In this document: piece by piece, positions 9,535 through 17,999 of the stretch
How positions within the stretch are numbered: the stretch's first letter is position 1
How the letters are laid out: each line of letters begins with the position of its first letter
From: Pseudodesulfovibrio aespoeensis Aspo-2
GTDB taxonomy: Bacteria > Desulfobacterota > Desulfovibrionia > Desulfovibrionales > Desulfovibrionaceae
Length of the DNA stretch: 64,000 bases
Direction of reading: 5' to 3'
NCBI RefSeq assembly: GCF_000176915.2
Contig: NC_014844.1
Span: forward strand, 682,001-746,000
Notes under the pieces: generated by a model
The model's database searches: none
Seen by the model: only the letters and a program-made list of their open reading frames with translations
What the model was told of the DNA's origin: nothing
Position numbers and translations under genes: made by a program

Positions 9535-11280
9535 TTAAAAGCTCACGGTCATGGTCGCAGAAAATTGTACCGGTTCCCTCTCGATGGCGGTCGGGACGGC
9601 TATGGATTTCGCAGCGGACAACTCGCCCGATACATATTTGCCGGCAAAGCGGATACCGAGTGCCGCACCCGAGAGTTCGGCGTCATTGGTGGTCTTGAAT
9701 TGTTCTATGCGGCCCATATCAAAGCCGATGAACGGTCTCGGCGTAATGCCGATGAATGGGATAGTGGGCAGGGATGTGGTTATTTCGTTGCGGACATACA
9801 GGGCGCGATCACCCGACAGGCTGTTTCGGTTGAAACCGCGTACGGTGTAAAAACTGCCGACGGTCAGTTGCTCCGATCCGTACAGCGGCACCAGCGCGAA
9901 CTGTCCGGAAAGCTGGCTGCTGAAAGTCATGCCCTGCCCCATCACGTCGAAGGGGACGGTCACGCCGCCGGAATATCTGAATTTTGATCCTTGCGCCTGC
10001 GGGGAGGAGGTCGGCGCGCCATCCACGTCCTTGAGTGCGCCGAAATCCGTGAGACCCTTGCTCCATCCGATTCCGCCGTTGACTATGAATCCGGGAAAGC
10101 GGGAAAACCAGTTGGCATCCACATCCACAATAGTCAGCTTGCGGCTTGAGACTTGCAGGAATTCACCATCAAGGTAGTTCTTGGAATTTTTTGTGTTGAT
10201 GGCAATGAGCGTGGACAATTTCTGGTTCTGATCGCGGTAGGCGACCCAATCCAGCTCGCCACGAAAGGTCTCGTTGGTACCGCGCGCGACGAGGGTCTTG
10301 GTGCTGGTTTTGACGGGAGAACGATAGCTGGAGTTGCTATAAAAAAGCTGGACTCCGTAATAGCCGAACGGCAGCGAATAGTAGAGGCTGTCGGAATCGG
10401 AATCATGGAATTCTGCGTCCTCGAAGAGCGTATTCTTGTGCGTATAGTTCAGATAATCATTGAGCGACAGCGGATGGTCCAGACCTGCGGTGACGCTCCC
10501 CTGATGACGACCTGTCGAAAGACCGCCCAGATTGTCTATGGTGCCGGAGATGGAAAGGGGAAAGGACGGGGTGTTGGTGATGGTGACAACGCTGGCGCCC
10601 GCTTCTTCTCCAGGGCTTATTTCCATGGTGGCGCTATTGGATTGCAGACGGTTGACCTGATCCAACCCCTGCTCGATATCCCGCAAATTCAGCGGTTCTC
10701 CCGGAATGAAGGGGAAAGCCGTCGTGAGATTCACGCTCTTCTTGTCGCCGTCCTTGAGGATGAGCCGCTCGACCTTGCCTTCGACAATGAGGATTTCAAG
10801 CCGCCCCTTGTTCAAATCCTGCGCCTGGACATAGGGGCGCACGGCGATATACCCCCGATCTATGTATGCCTTGAGGATTTCACCGAGAAGCTTCTCGATA
10901 TCTTCCACGTAGAGGCATTTGTTCAGATAGGGGGCCGTCAGGCTGTTTTTGACGCTCTCCGGCAGAAGTGTAACCCCGTTGAGCACAATTTCCTGAATAT
11001 CCCGGCACACACCACTTTTTTGCAGACTCGGTGCCTGGACCTCCGGCAATGCATACGGCGTTGTCTGCGTGCCACGATTGGAATCCTTGAGCAGCTGCTG
11101 TTGCATGCGCTCCTGTTGCTCATTCTGAATGCGCTGCGCCTCGCGGTTGGCGGCATCGATCTCGGCCGGAGTCGCGGCGTGGGCCGGAACAGTGAGCAAC
11201 AGCAAAGACCATGTCAGCAAGGTTGCAACAAAAATATCATGGGGCAACCGCCTGAGAGCAAATGGGAAAAACGTGATCAT
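9535..11280 (-). CDS. TpsB outer-membrane transporter (ShlB/FhaC/HecB family)
   Basis: This Omp85-superfamily pore exports and folds the partner TpsA across the outer membrane. The 581-residue protein has a signal peptide (ending VPAHA), a Gln-rich N-terminal helix (about 37-75), a ShlB-type POTRA region (about 90-240, containing GYIAVRPYVQAQDLNKGRLEILIVEGKVE) and a C-terminal barrel. The family VRGF motif is present in YTVRGFNRNSLSGDR, and the chain ends in Phe (FSATMTVSF), the barrel-assembly signal. Size and layout are normal for the family. Its stop lies 10 bp before tpsA. The gene looks intact although its substrate is disrupted. Confidence 0.95.
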   Translation of the reverse strand: MITFFPFALRRLPHDIFVATLLTWSLLLLTVPAHAATPAEIDAANREAQRIQNEQQERMQQQLLKDSNRGTQTTPYALPEVQAPSLQKSGVCRDIQEIVLNGVTLLPESVKNSLTAPYLNKCLYVEDIEKLLGEILKAYIDRGYIAVRPYVQAQDLNKGRLEILIVEGKVERLILKDGDKKSVNLTTAFPFIPGEPLNLRDIEQGLDQVNRLQSNSATMEISPGEEAGASVVTITNTPSFPLSISGTIDNLGGLSTGRHQGSVTAGLDHPLSLNDYLNYTHKNTLFEDAEFHDSDSDSLYYSLPFGYYGVQLFYSNSSYRSPVKTSTKTLVARGTNETFRGELDWVAYRDQNQKLSTLIAINTKNSKNYLDGEFLQVSSRKLTIVDVDANWFSRFPGFIVNGGIGWSKGLTDFGALKDVDGAPTSSPQAQGSKFRYSGGVTVPFDVMGQGMTFSSQLSGQFALVPLYGSEQLTVGSFYTVRGFNRNSLSGDRALYVRNEITTSLPTIPFIGITPRPFIGFDMGRIEQFKTTNDAELSGAALGIRFAGKYVSGELSAAKSIAVPTAIEREPVQFSATMTVSF

Positions 11281-11729
11281 GTATTGGCACCTGCAAAGTT
11301 CAAAGGCTTGTGTATTTGGCTATAGATTCAAACGAGTTACATGTTCGTTTGAAATAATATTAAATATATAGTCCATGCCGAACTTCAGGTCTGTACGGGG
11401 AATCCCCCACATGGGGAATTTTTCTGGCAATAGTTTGTTTTTATTGATAAATTTTTGGACAAACCCCGTCTTGCAATCAATGTGCTTCGATGCTAGCTGT
11501 TAGCCTTGGTGCTTTTTTAAACAATGCCATGGTGTGAGTTTTAAGAGCGGCTCAACGCCTTTTCGCTCTTTGCTCTTTACAGATGTTCTGACGGCGAATC
11601 GGTCATGCCCAGGGCCAGGCGGGGAGTGCTTGATCTCTCGATGGAAGATGCGAGGGAGGGCGGGACAATCCCTATGGACACAGTCCCTTACAATACCAAC
11701 ATGCACGCACGGCGCGATGGGATAAAATC
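11281..11729. other. Divergent regulatory region between tpsB and the response regulator
   Basis: About 450 bp without a supported gene. The part next to tpsB is AT-rich (11340-11375), as expected for a promoter. It holds the near-palindrome described at 11401-11420. No -35/-10 pair could be assigned with confidence. Confidence 0.5.
11401..11420. promoter_or_regulatory. Candidate operator upstream of tpsB
   Basis: AATCCCCCACATGGGGAATT is a 9-bp inverted repeat with one mismatch around a 2-nt centre. GGGGAAT also occurs as a direct repeat at 11397-11403 and 11413-11419. It lies 120 bp upstream of tpsB and 310 bp upstream of a NarL-type regulator gene. That regulator is the obvious candidate to bind here, but this is inference. 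Confidence 0.4.
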
Positions 11730-12356
11730 ATGATCTCAACTCCGGCCCAGGGGATGCGGATATTCCTGGTGGATGACCATCCCTCCATTCTTGATGCCCT
11801 GCAGACTATTTTCATACGGAACAGCCATGAGGTTTGTGGCACGGCAACCAACCTGGAAAAGGCTGTGCAAGCCCTGGAAACTTGTGAGCCGAACCTGGTC
11901 GTGGTGGATTTGAGCCTTTGTGGAGAGAGCGGGCTGGATCTTATAGCTCCTCTCGTGGAGAGAGATATTCATATTCTTATCTACTCCATGCACGAGGATG
12001 CCGCTACGTTGAGACGTGCTTTGCAGGCAGGAGCAATTGGCTATGTTTCCAAGCGTGAACCAATGCCAATATTGCTTGAAGCCCTACAGCACATCCTCGC
12101 AGGCAAACGGTATATCAGTCCCCTGGTGGCCCTCAATATTGAATCCTCCTCTTTCACCCATACCTTTCAAGCGCTCAGTGAACGGGAACAGCAAATACTT
12201 GCTTTGCTGACGAAAGGTGAAACCAATGCTGAAATAGCTGAATCCCTTGAGATCAGCATCCGCACGGTGGAGTCATACTACGCCCGTATGATCAGCAAAC
12301 TGGACATGCAGGGGATGAAGGATCTGCGCAAGTACGCAATAGCCGAAGGGCGGTAG
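11730..12356 (+). CDS. NarL/FixJ-type response regulator
   Basis: A 208-residue DNA-binding response regulator. The receiver domain (about 9-125) shows the acidic pair in FLVDDHPS, the phospho-acceptor Asp in LVVVDLSLCGESGLDL, and the Lys of the switch region in GYVSKREP. The LuxR-type HTH (about 145-205) reads LSEREQQILALLTKGETNAEIAESLEISIRTVESYYARMISKL. A shorter start at the ATG at 11754 (MRIFLVDDHP) is possible, and ribosome-binding sites are weak for both. The gene faces away from tpsB, across a region containing a palindrome. The kinase whose end lies at 2-451 is a plausible partner. Confidence 0.9.
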   Translation: MISTPAQGMRIFLVDDHPSILDALQTIFIRNSHEVCGTATNLEKAVQALETCEPNLVVVDLSLCGESGLDLIAPLVERDIHILIYSMHEDAATLRRALQAGAIGYVSKREPMPILLEALQHILAGKRYISPLVALNIESSSFTHTFQALSEREQQILALLTKGETNAEIAESLEISIRTVESYYARMISKLDMQGMKDLRKYAIAEGR

Positions 12357-12663
12357 CTTTCCCATTCCCAGCGAGAGCTTGCGCCTCGCCAATGAACCAG
12401 AAGTGATGGGATGAGAAGTGGCCCGCCCGGCGACAGGAGTCGTGCATTGGCGTGAGCCAGGGAGCGGGCAAAAACCGATGCCGGGCAAACCAAAGAAAGA
12501 GAGTGTCGTATCTCCGTGTCCCCCCAGGTTTTCCCCAGTTGAGCCGAAGACTCGCGCGGCCATGCCTTTGGGCAAGCTCCCTGTTTTTCCCGGTCTGCGG
12601 CGTGCCGCTCTTGACACGACTTGCGCTTCAATGGCATAGGCACATTGATTAAGGACTTTTTTT
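12357..12663. other. Intergenic region upstream of the regulator gene
   Basis: No gene is supported. TTGACA at 12611-12616 is a good -35 match, but the -10 at 17-18 nt (GCATAG/CATAGG) is weak. If used, transcription would start just upstream of the palindrome at 12664-12673. Confidence 0.35.
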
Positions 12664-12673
12664 GGACATGTCC
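12664..12673. promoter_or_regulatory. Palindrome GGACATGTCC upstream of the regulator gene (putative autoregulatory operator)
   Basis: A perfect 10-bp palindrome in the context TTGGACATGTCCGCAA, 59 bp before the chosen start of the regulator at 12732. The same half-site recurs as the arms of the inverted repeat at 14047-14075, in front of the downstream transporter operon. Two matching sites on both sides of one regulator gene suggest that this protein binds both. Confidence 0.55.
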
Positions 12674-12731
12674 GCAATTGCTGCATCACAGAGTGACGTC
12701 ATGGAATCCTCTGCGCAAAATCGGGAAGCCA

Positions 12732-14021
12732 ATGCGAAAAAGACTCGCCCTGATCGGCCCGTCAGACTCCGTGGAGATCATGCAGGAATCGGTGAAACGG
12801 TTCTTCCCTGATGCTGCGTTCAAGGCCTATGTCCGGGAGCGCACCGAAGATGTTCACGAAGTCCTGGAGCAAAGCCAGAGCGAATGCGACGGCTTGCTTT
12901 TCTCCGGCATCGGTGTCCAGGAAGCGGCCAGGTCCAAGGGCGTCCTCACAAAGCCGTACACCCAGATCGAACGCGGCGCCTACAGCCTTATCCGCGCCTT
13001 TTCCGAAATACACCGTCGCGGCCTGTCCTTTGACCGCATCAGCGTCGATGTCGTCAACCAGCAGGTGATTTCCGAGGTCATCCGCGAGTTTGGCATCCCC
13101 TTCGGCCAAGTGTATTCCATGCCTTTCACCACGGAACATACCGAGCAGGAGTTTCTGGAGTGGCACCGCGAACTTTTGGAATCCGGCAAAGTGGACTTGG
13201 CCATTTCCGGTTTCGGCTCTGTCTATCAGCAACTGGTCGAGCTTGGTCACCCAGTATTCCGCATGCTCCCCAGCTCCCTGCAGGTTCGTGACACCGTAGA
13301 ACATCTGCTGGGCACCATTGCGGCCAGGGGCTTGCGCTCCGCAGGCATCGCCATTCAAATCATCCGATTGTGCCGCAACGAGGAGCATTCAATCAATCAG
13401 TATGATCGCATGAAGGATGAAGGACGCTTTTTCTTGGAACTCCTCGACTATGTCCGCGCCATACAGGGCAGCATCTTCACCATCGGGAAACGCGAATACG
13501 CCATTTTTTCTACCCGCGGAGTCATCGAGAGCCCGGTGCATCTGGGCTTGTTCAGCACTCTTTTGAACTGGGGCCGCAAGAACAACATCAAGGTATGCTC
13601 GGGTATCGGTATCGGCTCCACGGCGTTCGAGGCGGAAAAATCCGCCCAGATGGCACTCTCCCATAGTCGCGAACGGCCTCATGGAGGGGTGTTCCTCGTG
13701 CACGACGATCAGATACGCGGCCCTCTGGGAGAGGAAGAAGAACTGCGCTACCGCACTCGCATCGGGGACAACACCCTGTTGCGTATCGCCAGAGAAATCG
13801 GCATCACCCCAAGCTACGTGGACCGCATCCGGGCCATCATGGACAAAACCGGCAAAAACACGTTCGACTCCGGGGACCTTGCCGCATGCCTGGGGATCGG
13901 CGAGCGCAGCGCCCGGCGAGTGCTCAAGAAATTCTTGGACAGCGGCCATGCGACTCTGGTGGGCAAGGAAAACTCGTACAATGTGGGGCGTCCTAAAAAT
14001 CTTGTCCAAATAAATATCTAA
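12732..14021 (+). CDS. Transcriptional regulator with sensory N-terminal domain, degenerate GGDEF-like domain and C-terminal HTH
   Basis: A 429-residue protein beginning MRKRLALIGPSDSVEIM. The start at 12732 fits a GGGAAG site just upstream; an upstream in-frame ATG at 12621 would add 37 residues of poor character. Residues about 1-190 resemble a Rossmann-like sensory domain. Residues about 220-340 include LDYVRAIQGSIFTIGKREYAIF and KVCSGIGIGSTAFEAEKSAQMAL, reminiscent of the degenerate nucleotide-cyclase/GGDEF fold. The tail (about 345-429) has a winged-helix pattern (DLAACLGIGERSARRVLKKFLDSG). It sits next to, and probably controls, the transporter-amidohydrolase operon through the palindromes at 12664 and 14047. 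I recognise the architecture but no named family member. Confidence 0.7.
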   Translation: MRKRLALIGPSDSVEIMQESVKRFFPDAAFKAYVRERTEDVHEVLEQSQSECDGLLFSGIGVQEAARSKGVLTKPYTQIERGAYSLIRAFSEIHRRGLSFDRISVDVVNQQVISEVIREFGIPFGQVYSMPFTTEHTEQEFLEWHRELLESGKVDLAISGFGSVYQQLVELGHPVFRMLPSSLQVRDTVEHLLGTIAARGLRSAGIAIQIIRLCRNEEHSINQYDRMKDEGRFFLELLDYVRAIQGSIFTIGKREYAIFSTRGVIESPVHLGLFSTLLNWGRKNNIKVCSGIGIGSTAFEAEKSAQMALSHSRERPHGGVFLVHDDQIRGPLGEEEELRYRTRIGDNTLLRIAREIGITPSYVDRIRAIMDKTGKNTFDSGDLAACLGIGERSARRVLKKFLDSGHATLVGKENSYNVGRPKNLVQINI

Positions 14022-14046
14022 GGCGCGAACCATATTTTGTATCCAT

Positions 14047-14075
14047 TTTCGGACATGTTTATGACATGTCCGAAA
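14047..14075. promoter_or_regulatory. 12-bp inverted repeat, putative operator of the DUF3100-amidohydrolase operon
   Basis: TTTCGGACATGT (14047-14058), spacer TTATG, ACATGTCCGAAA (14064-14075): a perfect 12-bp inverted repeat. The core half-site GGACATGT matches the palindrome at 12664-12673. It lies about 175 bp before the first structural gene (14251) and 26 bp after the regulator stop. It is not followed by a T run, so an operator is more likely than a terminator. Confidence 0.6.
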
Positions 14076-14250
14076 TAACAGAGCCGACGGCGGACAAAGG
14101 GAGGGCGAGAGGCAGAACAAAAAAGTGGCTGAAAGACATCCGGTGTAAGAAGAGGCGCCGCGAAGATGCGGTTACATCATTGCGACAACGCACAAGAACA
14201 ACAGGCGATGCAACGTCAAGCGCAATCATTTCAACCATAGGAAACACAAC

Positions 14251-15048
14251 ATGTTAGACGCAATCAAAAACGTGAAGATTCACCTGCTCGTGCTCGTGCT
14301 GGTGATCGTCTCCGAGCTGGTGGGCATCCTCACATTCGACGTCGGGCCGGGCAAGCTGGTCCTTCTGCCCATGCTCTACGCCGTCTTCATCGGCATCTTT
14401 CTGGGTCCGAAATTCCTGAAGGTCGTCAAGGATAGGGATATGGACCATGCGAGTTCCCTGGTCGCCCTGACCCTCATGCTGCTCATGGCCCGCTACGGCA
14501 CCCTGGTGGGGCCGAAATTTTTCGAAATCCTCAAGGCTGGCCCGGCCCTCATTCTGCAGGAACTTGGCAACATCGGCACCCTGATCATCGGCATCCCCAT
14601 AGCCGTGTTCCTGGGCCTGAAACGCGAATCCGTGGGTGCGGCCCATTCCATCGCCCGCGAGCCCAACGTCGCCCTGATCGGCGACATCTACGGGCTGGAT
14701 TCCGCAGAGGGACGCGGCGTCATGGGTGTCTACATCTGCGGTACGGTCTTCGGCACCATCTTCTTTGGCTTGGCCGCCTCTTTCCTGAGCGTTTTGAACT
14801 GGTTTCATCCCTATGCCCTGGCCATGGCCTCCGGCGTGGGCTCGGCCAGCATGATGACCGCCGCGGTGGGCAGTCTCTCGGCCATCTATCCGGACATGGC
14901 GGAAAAAATCCAGGCTTTTGGCGTTGCCAGCAACACTTTGTCCGGATTGGACGGCGTGTACATGTCCATGTTCATCGCCCTGCCACTGGCAAACAAGCTC
15001 TATAAAATCATGTACCGCATCAGGTTCGGCACTGCTCAGGAGGTTTAG
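14251..15048 (+). CDS. DUF3100-type integral membrane protein, larger transporter subunit
   Basis: A 265-residue polytopic membrane protein with about seven hydrophobic segments (for example LLVLVLVIVSELVGIL, LVLLPMLYAVFIGIFL, IGTLIIGIPIAVFLGL, YICGTVFGTIFFGLAASFL). The glycine/serine-rich ASGVGSASMMTAAVGSLSAIYP stretch could line a substrate path. It matches the DUF3100 family as I remember it. AGGAAA lies 7 nt before ATG 14251. The smaller membrane gene starts 2 bp after its stop and an amidohydrolase follows directly, so it is probably the import component for that enzyme's substrate. The substrate is unknown. Confidence 0.75.
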   Translation: MLDAIKNVKIHLLVLVLVIVSELVGILTFDVGPGKLVLLPMLYAVFIGIFLGPKFLKVVKDRDMDHASSLVALTLMLLMARYGTLVGPKFFEILKAGPALILQELGNIGTLIIGIPIAVFLGLKRESVGAAHSIAREPNVALIGDIYGLDSAEGRGVMGVYICGTVFGTIFFGLAASFLSVLNWFHPYALAMASGVGSASMMTAAVGSLSAIYPDMAEKIQAFGVASNTLSGLDGVYMSMFIALPLANKLYKIMYRIRFGTAQEV

Positions 15049-15050
15049 TC

Positions 15051-15497
15051 ATGAACAAGATAATTGAATCCGCAATCGTGCTTCTGATCGTGGCCGTCGT
15101 CACCCTGGTGGGCAACTGGATCGGCTATGGCTTCGGCATCATCGAAGCCATGCCCGGCATGGCCGTACTCGTAGGTGTGTGTATCCTTGGCGTCCTGGCC
15201 AATCGGTTCATTTATAAACTGCCCACGGTCCTTTACGTGATCACTTTCGGCATGATCATCACCATGCCGGGCGTCCCGGGTCACGAAACCGTTGCCGTCT
15301 GGGTATCCAAGGTGAACTTCCTGGCCCTGACCACCCCCATCCTCGCATACGCCGGTATCGGCATTGGCAAGGATCTGCCCGCCTTGAAAAAAACCGGCTG
15401 GCGCATTGTGATAGTCAGCTTTTTCGTCATGGCAGGCACATACCTCGCTTCAGCCGCTATCGCCCAGGTCGTGCTCAAGTCCCTCGGGGAAATCTAA
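15051..15497 (+). CDS. Small integral membrane protein, second subunit of the DUF3100 transporter
   Basis: A 148-residue protein with four to five hydrophobic segments (AIVLLIVAVVTLVGNWIGYG, MAVLVGVCILGVLANRFIY, VLYVITFGMIITMPG, IVIVSFFVMAGTYLASAAIAQVVL). The central ALTTPILAYAGIGIGKDLPALKKTGW resembles the conserved core of DUF340/LysO- or KptA-like permease halves. The start overlaps the gene-pair junction (AGGAGGTTTAGTC ATG). The pair probably forms one functional carrier. The amidohydrolase ATG directly abuts its stop codon, indicating tight co-translation. Confidence 0.72.
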   Translation: MNKIIESAIVLLIVAVVTLVGNWIGYGFGIIEAMPGMAVLVGVCILGVLANRFIYKLPTVLYVITFGMIITMPGVPGHETVAVWVSKVNFLALTTPILAYAGIGIGKDLPALKKTGWRIVIVSFFVMAGTYLASAAIAQVVLKSLGEI

Positions 15498-16652
15498 ATG
15501 AACCTGAAGCCAGAAATCGCAGCCCGCTTTGAGGAGCTGCAAAGTATCCGCAGACACCTGCACACCTGTCCGGAAGTCGGACTGGAGACAGTCGAAACCG
15601 TCGCCTTCGTGAAGACGAAACTCGACAGCTTCGGCATCGGCTACGAGGACATCGGCGTCAATTCGCTGCTGGCAAAGGTCGAGGGTCGCGGACCGGGCAA
15701 GACCGTCGCCTTTCGCGCCGACATGGACGGCCTGGAAACCACCGAGGAAACCGGACTGCCCTATCAATCCAGCACGCCGGGGCGGATGCATGCTTGCGGC
15801 CATGACGGCCACACCACCACCATGCTGGCATTCGCCCGCTATCTGGCTGATCACCACGACTTCGACGGCACCGTGCTCCTCCTCTTCCAGTCCGGCGAGG
15901 AGGGATTCGACGGCGCGCTCAAGATCATCGAAGACGGGCTGTTCGAAAAATATGACATCGACTGCATGTTCGGCCTGCACAACTGGCCGGGCTACGCGGA
16001 GAATCAAATCGTCGTGCACCCCGGCCCCTGCATGGCCTCAGAAGACCGCTTCGACCTGACTATCCAGGGCAAAAGCGGACACGCTTCGGTGCCGCATCTC
16101 TGCGTGGAGCCCTTTGCGGCAGTCGCCGATTTCATCAAGGGTGCGCAGTCGGTCGTTGCGCGCAGGATCTCGGCCCACGACAAAGCCGTTGTCAGCATCA
16201 CGCAGGTACACGGCGGCAGCGCATACAACATTATCCCGGGCACAGTGGTCATACGCGGCAATGTGCGCACCACGGACAGTAGCGTCCAGGATATCATCGA
16301 GCAATCCCTGGGCAGGCTGGCCGAGGGCGTGGCCGCCATGTACGGCGTGCAGGCCTCGTTCAACTATCATCGGAAACATCCGGTGTTGGTGAACACCATG
16401 CCGGAACCGGCCATCAGGGCCGCAGCCCGCGTGGTGGGCAAGGAAAACGTGCTCACCGACGAACTCTCTGCCATGGGCAGCGAGGACTATGCCTTCTTCA
16501 TGCAGCACGCCAAAGGGTGTTTTGTATGGGTCGGCAATGGCAAGAACTCGCCCGTGATCCACAACAGCAAATACGACTTCAACGACCAGGTCATCCTGGT
16601 GGGAGCCTCCTTCTTTGCGGAGCTTCTCGAAGAGGTTCTGCCGCAGTCCTGA
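15498..16652 (+). CDS. M20D-family amidohydrolase/aminoacylase
   Basis: A 384-residue metal-dependent cytoplasmic hydrolase of the M20D group (hippuricase, IAA-amino acid hydrolase, N-acetyl-L,L-diaminopimelate deacetylase relatives). Metal and catalytic signatures are all visible: MHACGHDGH (97-105), QSGEEGFDGA, GLHNWPG, GKSGHASVPH and the C-terminal MGSEDYAFF. It hydrolyses an N-acyl or amide bond to release an amino acid. The substrate cannot be read from the sequence. It is fused by adjacency to the transporter pair, and a serine dehydratase follows after 126 bp, which makes an N-acyl- or peptidyl-serine substrate an attractive inference. Confidence 0.9.
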   Translation: MNLKPEIAARFEELQSIRRHLHTCPEVGLETVETVAFVKTKLDSFGIGYEDIGVNSLLAKVEGRGPGKTVAFRADMDGLETTEETGLPYQSSTPGRMHACGHDGHTTTMLAFARYLADHHDFDGTVLLLFQSGEEGFDGALKIIEDGLFEKYDIDCMFGLHNWPGYAENQIVVHPGPCMASEDRFDLTIQGKSGHASVPHLCVEPFAAVADFIKGAQSVVARRISAHDKAVVSITQVHGGSAYNIIPGTVVIRGNVRTTDSSVQDIIEQSLGRLAEGVAAMYGVQASFNYHRKHPVLVNTMPEPAIRAAARVVGKENVLTDELSAMGSEDYAFFMQHAKGCFVWVGNGKNSPVIHNSKYDFNDQVILVGASFFAELLEEVLPQS

Positions 16653-16709
16653 CTTTGCAAACGGCCACATGAAGTCGGTCCCTTGAAACCGCCCGGCGAA
16701 CTCTAGCCC

Positions 16710-16755
16710 ATAAGGCTGCCCTGTCCCGCAATATCCGGCGGCAGGGCAGCCTTAT
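16710..16755 (+). terminator. Hairpin between the amidohydrolase and serine dehydratase genes
   Basis: A perfect 14-bp stem (ATAAGGCTGCCCTG at 16710-16723, CAGGGCAGCCTTAT at 16742-16755) with an 18-nt loop. There is no T run after it, so it may be a weak terminator, an attenuator or an mRNA-stabilising structure. Transcription into the next gene remains possible. Confidence 0.6.
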
Positions 16756-16778
16756 CCCGATCCGTATGGAGTCAAAAA

Positions 16779-17999
16779 ATGGATTCCCTGAAAGAATTGT
16801 ACAAAGTGGGCAACGGCCCCTCCAGCAGCCATACCATGGGGCCGCAAAAGGCGGCCAAATCATTCATGAGCCGCACGCCCAACGCCGCCCGCTACCAAGT
16901 AACCCTGCTCGGCAGTCTGGCCGCCACGGGCAAGGGGCATCTCACAGACTGGATCATCGAGCAGACACTGGGCCCCGAGCGGACAAGAATCCTCTGGAAG
17001 CCGGACGAGGTGCGCCCCTTTCACACCAACGGCATGGTCTTCGAAGCCCTGGACGAACTCGGTGGGGTTGTGGATTCATGGGAAGCATACAGTGTGGGCG
17101 GCGGAACCATAGCCGAAGCCGACGCGCCGAACCGGGGCGCGAAATCCCTGTATCCGCATACCACGCTGGCAGCCATCATGGAATACTGCAAGGTCAACAC
17201 CATGGAGCTGTGGCAGTATGTGGAAAAACAGGAAGGCCCGGAACTCTGGCCATTCCTGAAAGACATCTGGCAGGCCATGCTGGATTCCATGGAGCGCGGC
17301 CTTGAATGCACGGGAGTCCTGCCTGGCACGTTGCGCTATCCACGCAAGGCCAATACCTTTTTCAAGAAAGCGCGGACACAATCCGGGCATCTGCGGAGTG
17401 TTGGCAAATTGTTTGCCTATGCCCTGGCCGTTTCCGAGGAGAACGCCTCGGGCGGCAGGGTCGTCACAGCGCCCACCTGCGGCTCGGCTGGGCTGATCCC
17501 CGCCGTATTGCGCTCCCTGCAGGAGGACTACGCCCTGGAAGAACAGGAGATTCTGCGTGCGCTGGCCGTGGGAGGTCTCATCGGCAATCTCGTCAAGGAA
17601 AACGCCTCCATCTCTGGAGCGGAGGTCGGCTGCCAGGGGGAAATAGGCACGGCCTGCGCCATGGCCGGAGCCATTGCCGCCTATCTCTTCGGCGGCTCGC
17701 TCATGCAGATCGACTACGCGGCTGAAATGTCCCTGGAGCACCATTTGGGCATGACCTGCGATCCGGTTGGAGGCTATGTCCAGGTTCCGTGCATCGAGCG
17801 CAACGCAATCTCATCCATCCGGGCGATCAACGCGGCGCAGTACGCTCTTTTCACGAACGGCGAACATCGCATCAGTTTCGACCAGGTGGTGCAAACCATG
17901 GGCGAAACAGGCCGTGACCTGAAGTGCGGGTATCGCGAAACATCCATGGCAGGATTGGCCAAGCACGGTCTCATGGATAATTGCGGCACGGGCTGCTAG
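16779..17999 (+). CDS. L-serine dehydratase (ammonia-lyase), iron-sulfur type, single polypeptide
   Basis: A 406-residue enzyme converting L-serine to pyruvate and ammonia. The beta-domain signature GPSSSHTMGP (13-22) and the alpha-domain signatures APTCGSAGLIPAVLRSL, EVGCQGEIGTACAMA and HHLGMTCDPVGGYVQVPCIERN are present. The Cys residues in these motifs are the ligands of the [4Fe-4S] cluster. Both halves are in one chain, as in SdaA. GGAG lies 7 nt upstream of ATG 16779. It follows the amidohydrolase across a hairpin and may be read with that operon. It would feed released serine into pyruvate. Confidence 0.92.
   Translation: MDSLKELYKVGNGPSSSHTMGPQKAAKSFMSRTPNAARYQVTLLGSLAATGKGHLTDWIIEQTLGPERTRILWKPDEVRPFHTNGMVFEALDELGGVVDSWEAYSVGGGTIAEADAPNRGAKSLYPHTTLAAIMEYCKVNTMELWQYVEKQEGPELWPFLKDIWQAMLDSMERGLECTGVLPGTLRYPRKANTFFKKARTQSGHLRSVGKLFAYALAVSEENASGGRVVTAPTCGSAGLIPAVLRSLQEDYALEEQEILRALAVGGLIGNLVKENASISGAEVGCQGEIGTACAMAGAIAAYLFGGSLMQIDYAAEMSLEHHLGMTCDPVGGYVQVPCIERNAISSIRAINAAQYALFTNGEHRISFDQVVQTMGETGRDLKCGYRETSMAGLAKHGLMDNCGTGC

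Noticed and set aside
14066-14257. A 63-codon gene in the leader of the DUF3100 operon
   Set aside because: Its ATG is inside the inverted repeat, its composition is basic and unstructured, and it overlaps the next start. It is more likely an untranslated leader.
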